A stretch of 58,145 nucleotides of DNA from Spirochaetaceae bacterium (GCA_017453745.1 JAFTEH010000086.1:1-58145); one strand, 5' to 3'; counted from the first letter of the stretch, positions 25,059 to 34,383 are shown. The notes: generated from the letters alone by a model not told the origin. Made by a program: numbers and translations.

Positions 25059-25457
25059 CTAGCTTGCCGCTTTGTTTTCACTCTTATGCGGAGTTTCTTT
25101 TGCGACAAACGCCGCCTTTTTCTCCTCAGTGTTGACCGGTTTGAAAGCAACATTATCGGCAATCACCTTAATTCGGCTATAATTTTTGCCATCGCTCCCT
25201 TTCCATCTGTCTTGCTTCAGACGCCCAACAACTCTTACCCCACGGCCTTTTTTTCCTACGGTAGAGCACTGAGTCGCCATATCAGACCAGGTTTCAACAT
25301 CAAAAAAGGATGTTTCCGTCACCTTTTCTTTGTCTTTTGTGTATTCTCTATTCGTAGCAAGCGAAAAAACGCAAACAGGAGTCCCATTTGGTGTTTTTTT
25401 CAACACAGGATCTCGCACCAAATTTCCTTCAATAATAATGGAATTAATAGTGTTCAT
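25059..25457 (-). CDS. ssb: Single-stranded DNA-binding protein
   Basis: The 132-residue OB-fold protein binds ssDNA during replication and repair. It opens MNTINSIIIEGNLVRDP and shows FSLATNREY (about 30-38), ETSFFDVETWSDMA (about 47-60) and VRVVGRLKQDRW (about 72-83). The tail (about 105-132) is short, and the usual acidic DDDIPF-type tip is absent; it ends ENKAAS. Start 25457 has GGAGG upstream. A single-gene unit with its own promoter. Confidence 0.93.
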   Translation of the reverse strand: MNTINSIIIEGNLVRDPVLKKTPNGTPVCVFSLATNREYTKDKEKVTETSFFDVETWSDMATQCSTVGKKGRGVRVVGRLKQDRWKGSDGKNYSRIKVIADNVAFKPVNTEEKKAAFVAKETPHKSENKAAS

Positions 25458-25520
25458 AAAAAACCTCCGAACTTGATTAGGTCGTGTACGCGCATCATTT
25501 GAACTAATCCTCATAAGACA

Positions 25521-25550
25521 ATAATATCAAAAAAAACTTCTTTGTTTCAA
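25521..25550 (-). promoter_or_regulatory. ssb promoter
   Basis: On the minus strand TTGAAA (25550-25545) and TATTAT (25526-25521) are 18 nt apart, about 60 nt before the start codon. Confidence 0.55.
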
Positions 25551-25579
25551 TTTCGCAAAAAAAAATGAAGCACATTTTC

Positions 25580-25641
25580 AAAGCCCCTCTAAAAATGCTG
25601 ACAAGACGGTGAAGCACCCCGATGCGTTTTTAGGGGTGCCC
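25580..25641 (+). repeat. Dispersed hairpin repeat, copy
   Basis: CCCCTCTAAAAA (25583-25594) pairs with TTTTTAGGGGTG (about 25627-25638). Both arms have changed together (CCCC/GGGG), so pairing is kept. The loop contains GGTGAAGCACCCCGATGCG, a variant of the family loop. Confidence 0.75.
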
Positions 25642-25666
25642 TTAAAAAAATATGTAGAATACTGAC

Positions 25667-25746
25667 TTCACAAAAAAATAAAAAAATGCTATAGTGGCTT
25701 ATGAGGATGAGGTTACAAAATGGGCTCAAGTTATAGTATAAAATAG
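25667..25746 (+). other. Promoter with a short leader reading frame
   Basis: TTCACA (25667-25672) and TATAGT (25690-25695) are 17 nt apart. GAGGATGAGG (25703-25712) precedes an ATG at 25720, which opens an 8-codon frame ending at TAG (25744-25746). The next good gene begins about 200 nt later. It may be a leader peptide or the broken start of a lost gene. Another degenerate hairpin copy lies at about 25781-25842. Confidence 0.4.
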
Positions 25747-25943
25747 ATGTGACTTGGCTATATGTAAAATAACCGATAGAGAATCTCTAAAAACGCAGTT
25801 GGTTGTCCTATGAGCCTATCTCCATCTCTTTAGAGGACTGGCAACGGGTAGATATTAGGTATGTCGCAGACAGTCATGTCGCTGGCATGTTGCCGTTTTT
25901 GGAAGAAGCCTTAGATATTTTTGATGCGTGTACCGAAAAATAT

Positions 25944-27479
25944 ATGTTAAAAAAATTAGTAATAAGCATTATACTTTTTGTTTTGCTCACCCCTTGTGTC
26001 GCTGATACGAATACGGAAACTTTTGTTTCTGTAGAAAGTCTTGGTAATGCACAATTTTGTATTTCCAGTGTAGAGTATAACATTAAGGGACTTACAATGG
26101 AAAGCGTATTAAGGGATGCCGTACCAATCCACAGAGGCATTACCTATAAAACACATACCGAATTTTTGCAGTATGTAGCGCATATTGAAGCGAGTTTACG
26201 GAACATTCGCACCATTGAAACGGTTAGTATAAGTCCTTTGTATCGGGCAGCAGATGAAAACAACATAAGCGAAGTCCATCTTATTATTTACACAAAAGAT
26301 AGTTTTAATTTTATTGCTATACCATACCCTAAGTACGATTCAAATTCGGGCTTTCTGTTTAAGATAAAGGCAAAAGACAATAACTTTTTAGGAACAATGC
26401 AACCGTTGACCTTTGACTGGGATTTACAGTTAGGAACAAATAAGTTTACAGGAATTTTTTTTGATTTTAGCTTTCCCTATAAGGCAGGCCCCTTACTAGC
26501 CAGCCAACAAATAAGCATAAGTACGGGAACCAATTTTGCCCCTTTTAAAAATTTTTCCTTTGAACTGACGAGTAAAAGCCAATTTCAATACAAGTATAAG
26601 AGACTTTCGGTTGTTTTTGGTTTAGAACAGGGCTTTGCGGTTAATGCCCTGTATGGTGCATATATTGGTAGCAAGGGATATAAGTATTATTTGCCAACAA
26701 GTCTTTTTCTGAAGCTTCCCCTCTTTTTGACACAAGTTGGTGATTTTGGGGCTCTTTTGTATACACCTCAATTTTTGGTTAGTAAAAAATGGGCTTTTAC
26801 ATCATCGTCTGACGCAGCTATGCAAGGGTTTGATATATCCTTTGGGCATTCGCTTGATTTTGGGAATGTCACTTGGAAAAAAAACTTTCGTGAAGGACTT
26901 ACCTTTAGCCTATCGAACGATTATACAATAAACACAAAAAACAAGCCCGTTCCGTCCATTGGTTTAAGCACACAACTCACAGGATATTTTTCGCTTTTAG
27001 ATAGAATTGGGTTTTATGGTCGTTTTTCTTTTTTTAGCCGTTTTTTTTCTCAACCCACGAGTATAGCAGCAGAATATATGCGCGGTATTTTAAATGACCG
27101 CCTCCTCACTGATATGGCATTTGTGTTTAATTTTGACATACCAATTAGACTATTTGATTTTGACTTTGAAAAAATTACCGGCTATGGGTGGACACGCTAC
27201 TTTGGTTTTCAGTTACAGGTGTCGCCTTTTTTGGATATTGCCTTTGCACATGATTTAAAAACAGGGCGATATTTTTCATATAAAGATTGGTGGTGTTCTG
27301 GAGGGCTTGAAGTTATTGTATATCCTGTAAAATTTCGCTCAATTTATGTACGAGCAAGTTTGGGCTTTGATTTACTGGAACTAAAAAATGTTCCCGGTAT
27401 TTTAAAAGTATCAGGTACGGCCACTCGTGATGGAAAGGGAATCAGTGAAATCTTTATTGGTATAGGCTTGCATTATTAG
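25944..27479 (+). CDS. BamA/surface-antigen-like outer-membrane protein
   Basis: The 511-residue product has a signal peptide (about 1-21), one POTRA-like region (about 35-110, with FCISSVEYNIKGLTMESVL and VHLIIYTKDSFNFIAIP) and a long C-terminal region of alternating aromatic beta-strands. It ends IFIGIGLHY, an aromatic final strand as in outer-membrane barrels. A single POTRA and moderate size set it apart from BamA itself (four or five POTRAs). It may be a TamA- or surface-antigen-like protein. The ATG at 25944 starts the signal peptide; upstream in-frame codons look non-coding and include repeat sequence. Confidence 0.7.
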   Translation: MLKKLVISIILFVLLTPCVADTNTETFVSVESLGNAQFCISSVEYNIKGLTMESVLRDAVPIHRGITYKTHTEFLQYVAHIEASLRNIRTIETVSISPLYRAADENNISEVHLIIYTKDSFNFIAIPYPKYDSNSGFLFKIKAKDNNFLGTMQPLTFDWDLQLGTNKFTGIFFDFSFPYKAGPLLASQQISISTGTNFAPFKNFSFELTSKSQFQYKYKRLSVVFGLEQGFAVNALYGAYIGSKGYKYYLPTSLFLKLPLFLTQVGDFGALLYTPQFLVSKKWAFTSSSDAAMQGFDISFGHSLDFGNVTWKKNFREGLTFSLSNDYTINTKNKPVPSIGLSTQLTGYFSLLDRIGFYGRFSFFSRFFSQPTSIAAEYMRGILNDRLLTDMAFVFNFDIPIRLFDFDFEKITGYGWTRYFGFQLQVSPFLDIAFAHDLKTGRYFSYKDWWCSGGLEVIVYPVKFRSIYVRASLGFDLLELKNVPGILKVSGTATRDGKGISEIFIGIGLHY

Positions 27480-27590
27480 GGAATCTTTTAAAACTTCTGG
27501 CAATCGCCTGCATATCAAATAGGATAAGTGATATTTTTTTTGCATTACCGTTATAGTGTTCTTTTCTGCCTTTTTATCGCTTAACTTGTA

Positions 27591-27619
27591 TTGACAATAA
27601 ATGATAAAAACAATACACT
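27591..27619 (+). promoter_or_regulatory. pgsA promoter
   Basis: A perfect TTGACA (27591-27596) and TACACT (27614-27619) are 17 nt apart. The pgsA ATG is 11 nt downstream. Confidence 0.75.
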
Positions 27620-27630
27620 ACAGTCTTAGT

Positions 27631-28218
27631 ATGAAAATTTCAAACCTATTGAGTGGTGTTCGCATAGTGCTGGCTCCATTTTTTTTAGTGCTTTTTTTTC
27701 TACCTCGTTGGTATGGTGCGGATAAGTTCATTATTACGCTCATTTTAATACCTCTGTTTATTTTACTGCAAATAACTGATTATTTAGATGGGAAAATTGC
27801 TCGTACAACCAATACTGTTACCGATTTTGGTAAACATTTTGACCCATTTTGCGATGCTTTAGCGAATTTGACGATTTTATTTTGTTTTATGTATGATGGT
27901 TTTTTTCCATTGCTATTGTATTTTATTATTTTATACCGAGAATTTGGGATTACTTTTTTGCGCATGATTGCAAGCCAACATTCTTTTGCGATCCCTGCTA
28001 AAATGGGAGGCAAGGTAAAAACCGTTTTGTATATTTGTGCAGCAGGATTTTCGCTCTTTATTATGCTTATAGAATCTACGGCGCTATTCAGTAGTCAGGT
28101 GTGTCACTATTTGCGAATGGTAAATCTTGTTCTTTATTGCCTTGCAGTGCTTCTTTCGGTTATAACCTTTGTTGATTATCTCAGAGAGTACCGAAAAAAA
28201 CTTCACTCACAAGTTTAA
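27631..28218 (+). CDS. pgsA: CDP-alcohol phosphatidyltransferase, probably PgsA
   Basis: The 195-residue membrane enzyme should make phosphatidylglycerol phosphate from CDP-diacylglycerol and glycerol 3-phosphate. The family motif DGxxARxxxxxxxxGxxxDxxxD is complete at about residues 54-76 (DGKIARTTN, then DFGKHFDPFCD). About five membrane spans are visible. The ATG at 27631 gives the usual MKISNLLSGVR opening; an ATG at 27601 lies between the -35 and -10 elements and cannot be used. No Shine-Dalgarno is present and the 5' leader would be only a few nt. Confidence 0.9.
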   Translation: MKISNLLSGVRIVLAPFFLVLFFLPRWYGADKFIITLILIPLFILLQITDYLDGKIARTTNTVTDFGKHFDPFCDALANLTILFCFMYDGFFPLLLYFIILYREFGITFLRMIASQHSFAIPAKMGGKVKTVLYICAAGFSLFIMLIESTALFSSQVCHYLRMVNLVLYCLAVLLSVITFVDYLREYRKKLHSQV

Positions 28219-28244
28219 TCTTGACGGAGTACAAAACATATCCT

Positions 28245-29495
28245 ATGAAACAAAAGCTAACATATTGTATCCTCATAACTATTGCTTTTTTACTCTCTTG
28301 CACACGGGCAGAGGACCGTATCGCGGTATTGTGGACCAGTTGCCCTGAATTTGCTCGCTACTGCGAACTTTTTAATCGCTCGCAGTCAAAGTATAAAATC
28401 GTTGCTCGGTATGTGGCAAATCCTTCGCTTGACCTTTTAGAAACCGATGAACGCCCCGATGTTGTTGTTGGTAGTTGGCTAAAAGGTGCTGAAGTACGCA
28501 AAAAGTTTATTAGTTTGAACTCACTCTTAAAAGAAACTGCTATAGACCCAGATATTTTTTATCCGGAGCTTTTAAACTTAGGCAAATCCGATTCAAAGCA
28601 AATGTTACTTCCTGTCAGTTTTAATTTACCAGCCTTGATTTTTCGGAAAGACGCAATCCAACCAACTGATGATTTTACTATTTCGCTTGACGAAATACAA
28701 AAACTTTCAGCACAATATACGCGAACAGACCGCAATGGATATACATATATGGGTTTTGCGCCTCGTTGGGATACCGAGTTTTTATACTTGACGGCAAAAG
28801 GATATAATGCGACATTTGAAGAACAAACAGGTTTTTTTTCTTGGAGCGAAACATCCTTAAAAAATGCTGTTACCGCATTGCGAAGTTTTACACTTGAAAC
28901 AAATACTTCTACTAAGGCCGAAACTGATTTTCAGTTTAAGTATTTATACAACAATGCGTATACAGCGATTACATCGGGGCGCTGTCTCTTTCAATATTTA
29001 AGAAGTGATGACTTATTGCAACTTGACCAAGATAAGATGGCTTCACTTGATTTTCGATGGTTAGCTTTTAACAAAAGAACCCCTCTTGATGATGAAGTTG
29101 TTTATGCTGGTATTTATACTAATGGGCGAAACAAGGATTGTGCGCGTGCCTTTTTAACTTTTTTGTTTTCGGTTGACACACAAAAGCATATTTTGTTAGA
29201 AAATTCGCAACTTGGCATTAGTAGTATGGGCTTTGGTATTGCCGGTGGGTTTTCAAGTATTCGTAGCATAACGGAAAATATTTTTCCTACATACTATCCA
29301 GCTCTTTTATTTCACCTACCACAGAGTTCTGGTTTTATGAGTCCCCATGTTTTACCAAGCAACTGGTTGGACATTAAAAAGGAAATAATTATTCCATATC
29401 TAAAAGTTGCTTGTGAAATTGATAGTGATGCATCTATTAGTGAATTTACAACATTGGGAAATTATATCAATTTAAATAAGTCTCGTCGTGAATAA
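28245..29495 (+). CDS. Extracellular solute-binding lipoprotein (family 1)
   Basis: The 416-residue protein has a lipoprotein signal peptide (MKQKLTYCILITIAFLLSC, Cys about 19). Its body resembles sugar-type ABC solute-binding proteins: IAVLWTSCPEFARYCELFN near the start, DVVVGSW (about 76-82), FAPRWDTEFLYL and, late, a hinge region with LLENSQLGISSMGF. There are no permease or ATPase genes beside it, so its transporter must be elsewhere; the orphan ATPase at 16282 is one candidate, though that is a guess. It begins 26 nt after pgsA; a TTG start at 28221 is also possible. Confidence 0.8.
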   Translation: MKQKLTYCILITIAFLLSCTRAEDRIAVLWTSCPEFARYCELFNRSQSKYKIVARYVANPSLDLLETDERPDVVVGSWLKGAEVRKKFISLNSLLKETAIDPDIFYPELLNLGKSDSKQMLLPVSFNLPALIFRKDAIQPTDDFTISLDEIQKLSAQYTRTDRNGYTYMGFAPRWDTEFLYLTAKGYNATFEEQTGFFSWSETSLKNAVTALRSFTLETNTSTKAETDFQFKYLYNNAYTAITSGRCLFQYLRSDDLLQLDQDKMASLDFRWLAFNKRTPLDDEVVYAGIYTNGRNKDCARAFLTFLFSVDTQKHILLENSQLGISSMGFGIAGGFSSIRSITENIFPTYYPALLFHLPQSSGFMSPHVLPSNWLDIKKEIIIPYLKVACEIDSDASISEFTTLGNYINLNKSRRE

Positions 29496-29726
29496 GTATC
29501 TTGTTTATGAGCGAGTCATAACATGTATTAAGTCAATTAAAAAAATTTTTATGAAGTGCGTGTGCATCGACTTTGGTAAATCAATTTTGGTGCCTACCTA
29601 TTACTAAAGTTGTTTTTTGTAACAGATACTGTATTGTCTTGTTTTCAAAAGGTAAAAATTTTTTACTATAGGGCTCTGAAAACTTCGATTTTTGAGAGTC
29701 CCTATACTTCTTATATGAGGTGTACA

Positions 29727-31796
29727 ATGACTTGTGAATATTTTTCTTCTTGCGGTTTTTTGAATAAATTTGATTCCGGGCATGCCGTCATAAAACAAAA
29801 ATGGTGTACTGCATTTTGTCATTCTGCAAGTGCAGATTGTAAACGGTATCAATTTACAAAACGAAAACTTTCATTTTCAGATAATTTGACGCCCAATGGT
29901 GCATACTTAAATTCTCATTTTCAACAAACTATTCAGAATGTGGATACAGCCTATCAAATCCGTACTCCTCTACTCATATTTTTCATTACCTTACTTGAAG
30001 CATTCTTACCGATTATATTACAGGTGGTTTTAACTTTACTTAATGAAAACCTTCATTTTAGTAAGCAAGAAGTTTTTGAATTTTTTACGAATCCTGTACA
30101 GTTGTTTTTCTTTTATCCTTTGTATATTGGAGCTACCTTTCTGGGATTTTTCCTCTTTAAGTCAAAAGTAGACAAGTACTGTCGAGGTGAAATTTTAGAT
30201 AACGAAGTATTACACTTTGTCAAATTATATCAAAACGGCTTAGTTGGTATTTGTGGAGTCTTGCCGCTTTTTTCGATTTTTACATTGAAGTTTTGTCATT
30301 TTTCTGTTACACAAGAGCAAGTTTTTATTTTACTTATGATTATTGGTGGTTCATGTTGGCTTATTTCGCTTCTCTGTCATATTATCTTTGTAGAAACCAT
30401 CGAAAAATTTTTAGCATTTTTACCCTTTTCTACAAAGACAAATCTTATGCCATTTTTATTGCGCTTTTTGGTAGTAACTTTTTTTTCACTTTCTGGAAAT
30501 ATCTGTCTTGTTATTTCACTCATATCAGGTGGCGATGCAGAAGAGTCATTTTTAGCTCACTTTTTTACACATGCCCTGCCTGCTATACTTATGGGGCTTG
30601 CTATTGGTTTGTTTGATATATTTATTTTGTTACGCTCGGTTAGTAATCGATTAAAAACGATGCAAGGTTTTGCAGAAAAATTAACCAATGGAAACTATGC
30701 ACAAAATATTATGGATATTATTTCTCGCGATGAAATTGGTACATTTATGAATAGCTTAAACAGTTTAAGTGTTCAAACACGAGCCCTAATTAAAACAATT
30801 TTTGAAAATCTTGATTCGACAAAACTTATTTCTCAATCTCTTTTTTCAAATGTGTCGGAAACGGTATCCACAACTGACACAATCGTTTCAAGTATTGATA
30901 ATGTTAAAAAGAGCATGCAAGAACAAGCTGCTGCGGTAACTGAAAGTAATGCAACAATAAACGAAATTGTAAAAACGATAGAAAGTCTAAACAATAATAT
31001 CGAAACGCAAAGTGCAACGATTATCCAATCGTCTAGTTCGATTGAACAAATGGTTCAAAGTGTGCGTTCTGTTACTGATATTTTGCAAGGGAATAATGCA
31101 CTCATGCAGGAACTTCAAAATTCGAGCAATGAAGCAAAATACAAAGTACAAACAGCAAAAGAAATAAACTTACAAGTACAAGAATCCAGTGAAGGTCTTT
31201 TGGAAGCGGCAAATGTAATCAAAAATATTGCAAGCCAAACAAACCTTCTCGCAATGAATGCTGCTATAGAAGCGGCGCATGCAGGGGAAACAGGAAAGGG
31301 GTTTGCAGTTGTTGCTGATGAAATCCGAAAACTTGCCGAAGAATCAAGTACGCAGGGGCAGAGTATCCAAAATACGCTCAAAGAGCTAAAAGGAAAAATT
31401 GCGAATATTTCAAATGCGACCAGTGATGTTGATACGCAATTTTTACAAATGTCTTCAGTTATTAGTAAACTTGACGATCAAGAAGCAATTATACAAAATG
31501 CTATGATAGAACAGGCAAGTGGCGGTTCACAAGTTTTAAATGCAATTCGGCAACTAAACGAAATATCTGAAAGCGTTAAAACTGGTTCTTCAGAAATGTT
31601 GGCAGGCAGCCGTCAAGTTTCGATTGAAATCGAAAAACTTGAACTTGCCACTCGCGAAATCAATACCAATATGGATAAGATGCTTGAAGGGACAACTCGT
31701 ATTTCAGATTCGGTTAACGAAGTGCAGGAAATTACTTCTGCTAACAATCACAGTGTTGAAAGGTTAGACGATCTTGTTCAAGCGTTTAAGGTATAG
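29727..31796 (+). CDS. Methyl-accepting chemotaxis protein with N-terminal Cys motif
   Basis: The 689-residue chemoreceptor has four parts. Residues 1-45 carry cysteines C3, C9, C27 and C38 (plus C31), spaced like a small Cys motif that may bind Fe-S or metal. Residues about 75-310 hold six membrane spans with no large periplasmic domain. A HAMP-like region follows (about 315-360). The cytoplasmic signalling domain contains the highly conserved tip [20 protein letters not shown] and methylation helices. It should signal to CheA, perhaps from a cytoplasmic or membrane redox cue. The ATG at 29727 has GAGGTG 6 nt upstream; longer versions cross a -10-like TATACT and a repeat-like hairpin. Confidence 0.9.
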   Translation: MTCEYFSSCGFLNKFDSGHAVIKQKWCTAFCHSASADCKRYQFTKRKLSFSDNLTPNGAYLNSHFQQTIQNVDTAYQIRTPLLIFFITLLEAFLPIILQVVLTLLNENLHFSKQEVFEFFTNPVQLFFFYPLYIGATFLGFFLFKSKVDKYCRGEILDNEVLHFVKLYQNGLVGICGVLPLFSIFTLKFCHFSVTQEQVFILLMIIGGSCWLISLLCHIIFVETIEKFLAFLPFSTKTNLMPFLLRFLVVTFFSLSGNICLVISLISGGDAEESFLAHFFTHALPAILMGLAIGLFDIFILLRSVSNRLKTMQGFAEKLTNGNYAQNIMDIISRDEIGTFMNSLNSLSVQTRALIKTIFENLDSTKLISQSLFSNVSETVSTTDTIVSSIDNVKKSMQEQAAAVTESNATINEIVKTIESLNNNIETQSATIIQSSSSIEQMVQSVRSVTDILQGNNALMQELQNSSNEAKYKVQTAKEINLQVQESSEGLLEAANVIKNIASQTNLLAMNAAIEAAHAGETGKGFAVVADEIRKLAEESSTQGQSIQNTLKELKGKIANISNATSDVDTQFLQMSSVISKLDDQEAIIQNAMIEQASGGSQVLNAIRQLNEISESVKTGSSEMLAGSRQVSIEIEKLELATREINTNMDKMLEGTTRISDSVNEVQEITSANNHSVERLDDLVQAFKV

Positions 31797-31875
31797 CGCC
31801 TCTGTGATACACATTCTTGTTTTGTACACTTTAGCAGATGGAGAATGGAAGTAGTGGTATTAAGTGATAACTAAC

Positions 31876-32247
31876 TTAGTTTGTTTTTTTTGCTTTTACC
31901 ACTACTTTGCGAGGCTTTTTACGACTCAGTGCCGAAGTTTTTTGTGTGGCTTCGGTTTTGGTGCCGTATTTTTCGCGTTTTGCTTGTAATTTTTCAAATC
32001 GTTTTTTTGCCTTTTCTTTTTGGCTCGCTTCTATAAAGCGTAAACTTTCATCAAGCCCCGTTAAAAAAGGTTGTAGTTCATCTTCAAAGACAACAATCGA
32101 GTGGCGTTCAAAACCAAGCCCTTCGGCATCCTTGCTTTCTACAACTTGCAAAAAAACATCCCCTTTTGTGTTTTCCTTTACATTAAAAAAGTATGTTCTA
32201 TTTTTAACCTTAATTGATTTTGTAAAAACTTCGCCACGCGTGCCCAT
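31876..32247 (-). CDS. PUR-domain nucleic-acid-binding protein (DUF3276, BpuR-like)
   Basis: The 123-residue protein matches the bacterial PUR-domain family, of which Borrelia BpuR is the known member. BpuR binds DNA and RNA and regulates expression. Key words are GTRGEVFTKSIKVKNRTYFF (about 2-21), NVKENTKGDVFLQVVESK (about 22-39) and SIVVFEDELQPFLTGL (about 52-67). A Lys-rich tail (about 80-123) has low complexity and would add affinity for nucleic acid. The start at 32247 has GAGGAAGGA upstream. Its promoter is almost the same as that of rpsU. Confidence 0.9.
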   Translation of the reverse strand: MGTRGEVFTKSIKVKNRTYFFNVKENTKGDVFLQVVESKDAEGLGFERHSIVVFEDELQPFLTGLDESLRFIEASQKEKAKKRFEKLQAKREKYGTKTEATQKTSALSRKKPRKVVVKAKKTN

Positions 32248-32271
32248 ACTATCCTTCCTCACTGAAACGAG

Positions 32272-32299
32272 AGTATAGTTTTTTTTCAAAAAAGGTCAA
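32272..32299 (-). promoter_or_regulatory. Promoter of the PUR-domain gene
   Basis: On the minus strand TTGACC (32299-32294) and TATACT (32277-32272) are 16 nt apart. The spacer and flanks match the rpsU promoter almost base for base. Confidence 0.75.
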
Positions 32300-32442
32300 G
32301 GAAGTCTATTTCTATAGCATGAAAATCAAGTTTTCATCCCCCTGTCATTGTGAAAAGCGAAACGAAAGGTCGCTTAGCGACAAGTCGTCTTGCCCCTAGT
32401 TATCAAAGCAAGTTACCTTGACATACGATAGTAGTTTGATAT

Positions 32443-32470
32443 TGAAATATATAGCTTGATGTATTACAAT
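32443..32470 (+). promoter_or_regulatory. Promoter of the FNT channel gene
   Basis: TTGAAA (32443-32448) and TACAAT (32465-32470) are 16 nt apart. The start codon is 22 nt downstream with AAAGGGA as ribosome binding site. An alternative TTGACA lies at 32418-32423. Confidence 0.55.
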
Positions 32471-32492
32471 GGCTTTCAAAGGGATTTTTAGA

Positions 32493-33335
32493 ATGAGTGA
32501 TATTATACTATTTCCGCCCACAGAAACCTTATTACGAGTTGCTGATGTCGGCTATACAAAAAGTAGTCGGTACTTTTATGCACAACTTATATTGGCACTG
32601 TTAGCTGGTGCTTTTATTGCTTTTGCGTCAAATGCATCAACGATAGCAAGTTTTAATTTATTAGCACAGCCTGAAACATTTGGCTTGGGGAAGTTGGTAT
32701 CAGGGTTAGTGTTCCCAACGGGGCTTATTTTTGTTGTTTTAGCTGGGGCAGAATTATTTACAGGGAATTGTTTATTGGTCGTTTCTGTCTTGGAAAAACG
32801 AATACGCTTTAGCCAGATGCTTAAAAACTGGGGGCTTGTATATTTAGGAAATATTATCGGTTCATTGCTTGTTGTCATGCTTGTGTTTTATTCGGGACAA
32901 CTGTCAAGTGCGGGTAATGCGTTGGGTGGTACAAGTATTAAACTGGCTTACGGAAAACTTTCTTTCCATTTTATACAATCATTTTGCTTAGGGGTTTTGT
33001 GTAATTGGCTTGTATGTCTTGCCGTATGGTTTTCTCTCAGTGTAAAGGATATTCTTGGAAAGGTGTTAAGTTGCTTTTTTCCTGTGCTGGTATTTGTTAC
33101 CGCAGGTTTTGAGCACAGTATTGCAAATCTCTACTATGTACCAATCGGCATACTTGCAACTCATGTACCTGAATATGTGCAAGCCTCTGCCCTTACAAAT
33201 GAAGCACTACAACATCTGACAGTGCATAATTTTCTATTTAAAAACCTTATTCCAGTGACTATAGGAAATATTGTAGGTGGTGTGGGCTTTGGCATCATAA
33301 TGTGGATTGTTTTTAAACCACAAAAAAAGTCCTAA
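32493..33335 (+). CDS. Formate/nitrite transporter (FNT) family channel
   Basis: FNT proteins are pentameric aquaporin-like channels for formate, nitrite or related small anions. The 280-residue protein has six membrane spans and the family hallmarks AGAELFTGNCLL (about 88-99), GFEHSIANLYY (about 206-216, with the pore His) and NLIPVTIGNIVGGVGFG (about 252-268). In an anaerobic fermenting spirochaete formate export is the likeliest role, which would make it FocA-like. Start 32493 has AAAGGGA 8 nt upstream; an ATG at 32469 overlaps the -10 element and is rejected. Confidence 0.93.
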   Translation: MSDIILFPPTETLLRVADVGYTKSSRYFYAQLILALLAGAFIAFASNASTIASFNLLAQPETFGLGKLVSGLVFPTGLIFVVLAGAELFTGNCLLVVSVLEKRIRFSQMLKNWGLVYLGNIIGSLLVVMLVFYSGQLSSAGNALGGTSIKLAYGKLSFHFIQSFCLGVLCNWLVCLAVWFSLSVKDILGKVLSCFFPVLVFVTAGFEHSIANLYYVPIGILATHVPEYVQASALTNEALQHLTVHNFLFKNLIPVTIGNIVGGVGFGIIMWIVFKPQKKS

Positions 33336-33429
33336 GCGATCTGGGGCAATGAGGGGTTCCGGTAAGTGTCTGCCTCCACACAAGAATAATAAAAATAGGT
33401 ATGCCGTCAATTTTCCCCTCATAAAACTA

Positions 33430-33458
33430 TTGACAAAAATGTATATTTAGGTCACAAT
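33430..33458 (+). promoter_or_regulatory. Promoter of the ComFB-domain gene, long leader
   Basis: TTGACA (33430-33435) and CACAAT (33453-33458) are 17 nt apart. About 165 nt of leader follow, including GCTTGTT/AACAGGC (near 33536 and 33563) with inner ACTGC/GCAGT. The ends GGCTCTAAAA and TTTTTAGGAGT look like a degenerate copy of the dispersed hairpin. Confidence 0.55.
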
Positions 33459-33632
33459 ATATGTACAAAACAAGACTTGTTCGGAACTCAAAGATAGTTT
33501 TTGAACACTTTACGGAAGGGAAGGCTCTAAAATGCTTGTTTGGCACTGCTTGTAGCAGTATAACAGGCAGGCGGCACGCAGAATGAGGTGGCCGTTTTTA
33601 GGAGTATCCAAAATATTTTTCTAGGTGATAAT

Positions 33633-34313
33633 ATGGCAACGATCAACAACATAATGGAAGATTTAGTTTTTACCGAAGTAAATAAGATTTACGATGAACT
33701 GTTATTAAACCCAAAATCTTGGTTTGAATGTGGTTGTCAGCAGTGTAGGCTAGATACGATGTGTTATGTGCTTAATAGAATAAAACCATATTATGTCAAG
33801 TCTAGTCGGGGTTTGGCTCATTTTCTAAAGAGCGATGAACTGGATTATAGGCAATTATCTGTAGACATCACAACACTTGCTATCCAAGGGGCAGAGCAAG
33901 TTGCAAAGAATAAAAGACCACATGCCGAAGGTCTTGAAGAAGTTCGTGGTCCTGTGTTTAATTTCCCGGCAATTACAGGACGCATTTTAGATGGAAAAAC
34001 ATTTCTCCCGATAAACGATATTGAAGTGTATCTGAAAATGGGACAAACAAATGTCGAACAGTTAAATGCACTGTGGGAAAATCCCTATATTATCTCGGAA
34101 AAAACCGCTGGCACATATTCTTTTTTACCTAAGTACGCTCGTGCAACTGATGTCGGGGTAAACCAAGTCTTTCCGTTTTCGATTGTTGTGGATGCACCTG
34201 GCTATGCTCCTCTCAACTATTATTTTAAGGTCGGTGTACAAAGTAGGGAAGATATTAAAACCGAAGTATCAATGCAAAACTATTTGAGACTTCCAGACTT
34301 ATTTTTGTTTTAG
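33633..34313 (+). CDS. ComFB-domain protein
   Basis: The first 90 residues match the late-competence ComFB family: CGCQQCRLDTMCYVLNRIKP (about 33-52) then YYVKSSRG. ComFB proteins were first found in competence operons, and cyanobacterial members have been reported to bind cyclic di-GMP. The remaining 135 residues (GRILDGKTFLPINDIEVYL, then APGYAPLNYYFKVGV) look like a compact beta domain I do not recognise, unusual beside the normally small ComFB proteins. Start 33633 has TAGGTGAT upstream. It begins a run of co-directional genes to 37553. Confidence 0.75.
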   Translation: MATINNIMEDLVFTEVNKIYDELLLNPKSWFECGCQQCRLDTMCYVLNRIKPYYVKSSRGLAHFLKSDELDYRQLSVDITTLAIQGAEQVAKNKRPHAEGLEEVRGPVFNFPAITGRILDGKTFLPINDIEVYLKMGQTNVEQLNALWENPYIISEKTAGTYSFLPKYARATDVGVNQVFPFSIVVDAPGYAPLNYYFKVGVQSREDIKTEVSMQNYLRLPDLFLF

Positions 34314-34383
34314 GTTAAGAGATAATCTAAAATTGTAGCAAAAAATGTTTGCGAAATATACTAGCGGAAACTTTTATTTTTAG

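Noticed and set aside
25803..25943. N-terminal extension of the BamA-like gene
   Set aside because: It would precede a clear signal peptide and runs through a degenerate hairpin repeat.
33459..33632. Cyclic-di-GMP (GEMM) riboswitch in the ComFB gene leader
   Set aside because: The length fits, but none of the conserved GEMM core words are present.
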